Shown here: positions 56,908-57,709 of the stretch, piece by piece
Position numbering within the stretch: position 1 is the stretch's first letter
How the letters are laid out: every line of letters starts with the position of its first letter
The notes under the pieces: model-generated
Told to the model about the DNA's origin: nothing
Databases searched by the model: none
Seen by the model: the letters and a program-made list of their open reading frames with translations, nothing else
Source: Yersinia pekkanenii
Lineage (GTDB): Bacteria; Pseudomonadota; Gammaproteobacteria; Enterobacterales; Enterobacteriaceae
Assembly: GCF_001152565.1 (NCBI RefSeq)
Contig: NZ_CQAZ01000030.1
Span: 1 to 57,709 of the forward strand
Length of the DNA stretch: 57,709 nt
Reading direction: 5' to 3'
Program-made: the position numbers and the translations under genes

Positions 56908-57709
56908 TTATCTTCTCCCTTGATAATTACCGTTTGTATCAAAAATACGGTGATTCTTGTCATTGACTACTGGTTTAGGGGCAACGCTCCTTATATTTCC
57001 AGAATGATCTACCGTCTCATACCATGTTCTTGTCTGACCTGACTTAGGGTCCCATTCTCTAACAAGTCTAGCACCTGCCATTTCCCCACTAGTTCTTGCT
57101 GGTGTCATTGTGCCATAAAACCTAAAACGTCCATTTTCTAATTCTTTGATACCACCTTGCCCATACTTTTCAGCCTGTCGGTAATAATCGTTTAGCTTTG
57201 AACTTTGCAAAGAACTAGTAGCACTATGCCTACCGATACTTTCCCTTTTTTTCGCAGAAATACTCTTTAGTTTTTCCAGTTTAGATACTGGATTACCTCT
57301 CTTGGCACCAAGTAAAATACCCGCAACGAGCATAGCGCCAGCAGTGTTTTCATTCAGCACCTGATCAAACCCTTCTGCCGCATCGCCACCCAGTTTTTTA
57401 GCGGTATCAGCAAACATTTCCGGGTTCTGGTTATACACACCACCCGCAGCAAGCAGACGACCTGCCGCCTTATTGTTGATGGTACTGAATGCTTTGGATA
57501 TTGGCAGCTCCACAGCGGTAGCCCGCACCTGACGCTGAACCTGTGTTGGCCGTGGTTTCCCTCCTGACCGCTGGTAATCCCTTCGACTCACCGACTTACT
57601 GTATTCAGCAATAATCTTTTTCGTGCCACCAACGCGGAAAGCAAGCGGGTCGGTACAAATCAGTTTACCGTCATCGTCAATGTAGAACAGCCGGGCGGGG
57701 CCATAGATA
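56908..57709 (-). CDS. C-terminal part of a large polymorphic toxin (partial)
   Basis: The frame is open to the window edge; its upstream end reads IYGPARLFYIDDDGKLICTD and continues without a stop. Two parts are visible: an Ala/Gly-rich, possibly membrane-passing pretoxin region (LLAAGGVYNQNPEMF, AGAMLVAGILLGAKRG). Then comes a C-terminal domain of about 110 residues with RFRFYGTMTPARTSGEMAGA, TRTWYETVDHSG and NDKNHRIFDTNGNYQGRR. Its basic and aromatic pattern suits a nuclease, but I do not recognise the family. Two immunity-type genes follow. The delivery class (CDI, Rhs or other) cannot be decided without the upstream part. Confidence 0.68.
   Translation of the reverse strand, partial: IYGPARLFYIDDDGKLICTDPLAFRVGGTKKIIAEYSKSVSRRDYQRSGGKPRPTQVQRQVRATAVELPISKAFSTINNKAAGRLLAAGGVYNQNPEMFADTAKKLGGDAAEGFDQVLNENTAGAMLVAGILLGAKRGNPVSKLEKLKSISAKKRESIGRHSATSSLQSSKLNDYYRQAEKYGQGGIKELENGRFRFYGTMTPARTSGEMAGARLVREWDPKSGQTRTWYETVDHSGNIRSVAPKPVVNDKNHRIFDTNGNYQGRR

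Overview
This window looks like a piece of a Yersinia chromosome (Enterobacterales, family Yersiniaceae). The long block from yraR/yhbP to obgE has the gene order known from E. coli, with typical enterobacterial protein sequences. Several gaps hold ERIC-type 125-bp repeats in the form common in yersiniae. The species cannot be fixed from the sequence alone.

Layout. (1) 1-8540: ERIC repeats, rraB, argI with tandem ARG boxes, tabA with a KdgR-like site, a five-gene peptide/nickel-type ABC importer, and a type II toxin-antitoxin pair. (2) 8570-11540: nrdDG, for anaerobic dNTP synthesis, behind NrdR boxes, an FNR-like site and two DnaA boxes. (3) 11837-13527: yraR, a RelE toxin whose antitoxin gene is frameshifted and truncated, and yhbP. 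(4) 13573-22903: an accessory island for uptake and breakdown of a uronate-rich polysaccharide. It holds a secreted and a cytosolic alginate-lyase-fold enzyme, a heparinase II/III-family lyase and a four-gene sugar ABC importer, around an AT-rich divergent promoter with CRP-like and KdgR-like sites. (5) 22999-26452: yhbQ, yhbS, ubiT and ubiUV, the last three for or beside O2-independent ubiquinone synthesis. (6) 26548-29846: an HlyD/ABC-2 permease export set without an ATPase gene. (7) 30075-49900: the conserved RNA and translation block (yhbW, deaD, nlpI, pnp, rpsO, truB, rbfA, infB, nusA, rimP, metY, leuU, secG, glmM, folP, ftsH, rlmE, yhbY). (8) 50028-55239: greA, dacB, pmrAB and obgE. (9) 55240-57709: a second accessory segment with a chimeric phage-type ORF and the 3' end of a large polymorphic toxin gene with two immunity-type genes.

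The most interesting part is the polysaccharide island. Its gene content suggests this model: periplasmic depolymerisation, import of oligouronides by the ABC transporter, and cytosolic lyase digestion to unsaturated monomers that feed the KdgR-controlled ketodeoxygluconate pathway. The substrate is not known. Other notable points are the RelE toxin without an intact antitoxin, the UbiT C-terminal extension that overlaps yhbS, and the toxin/immunity module at the right edge.
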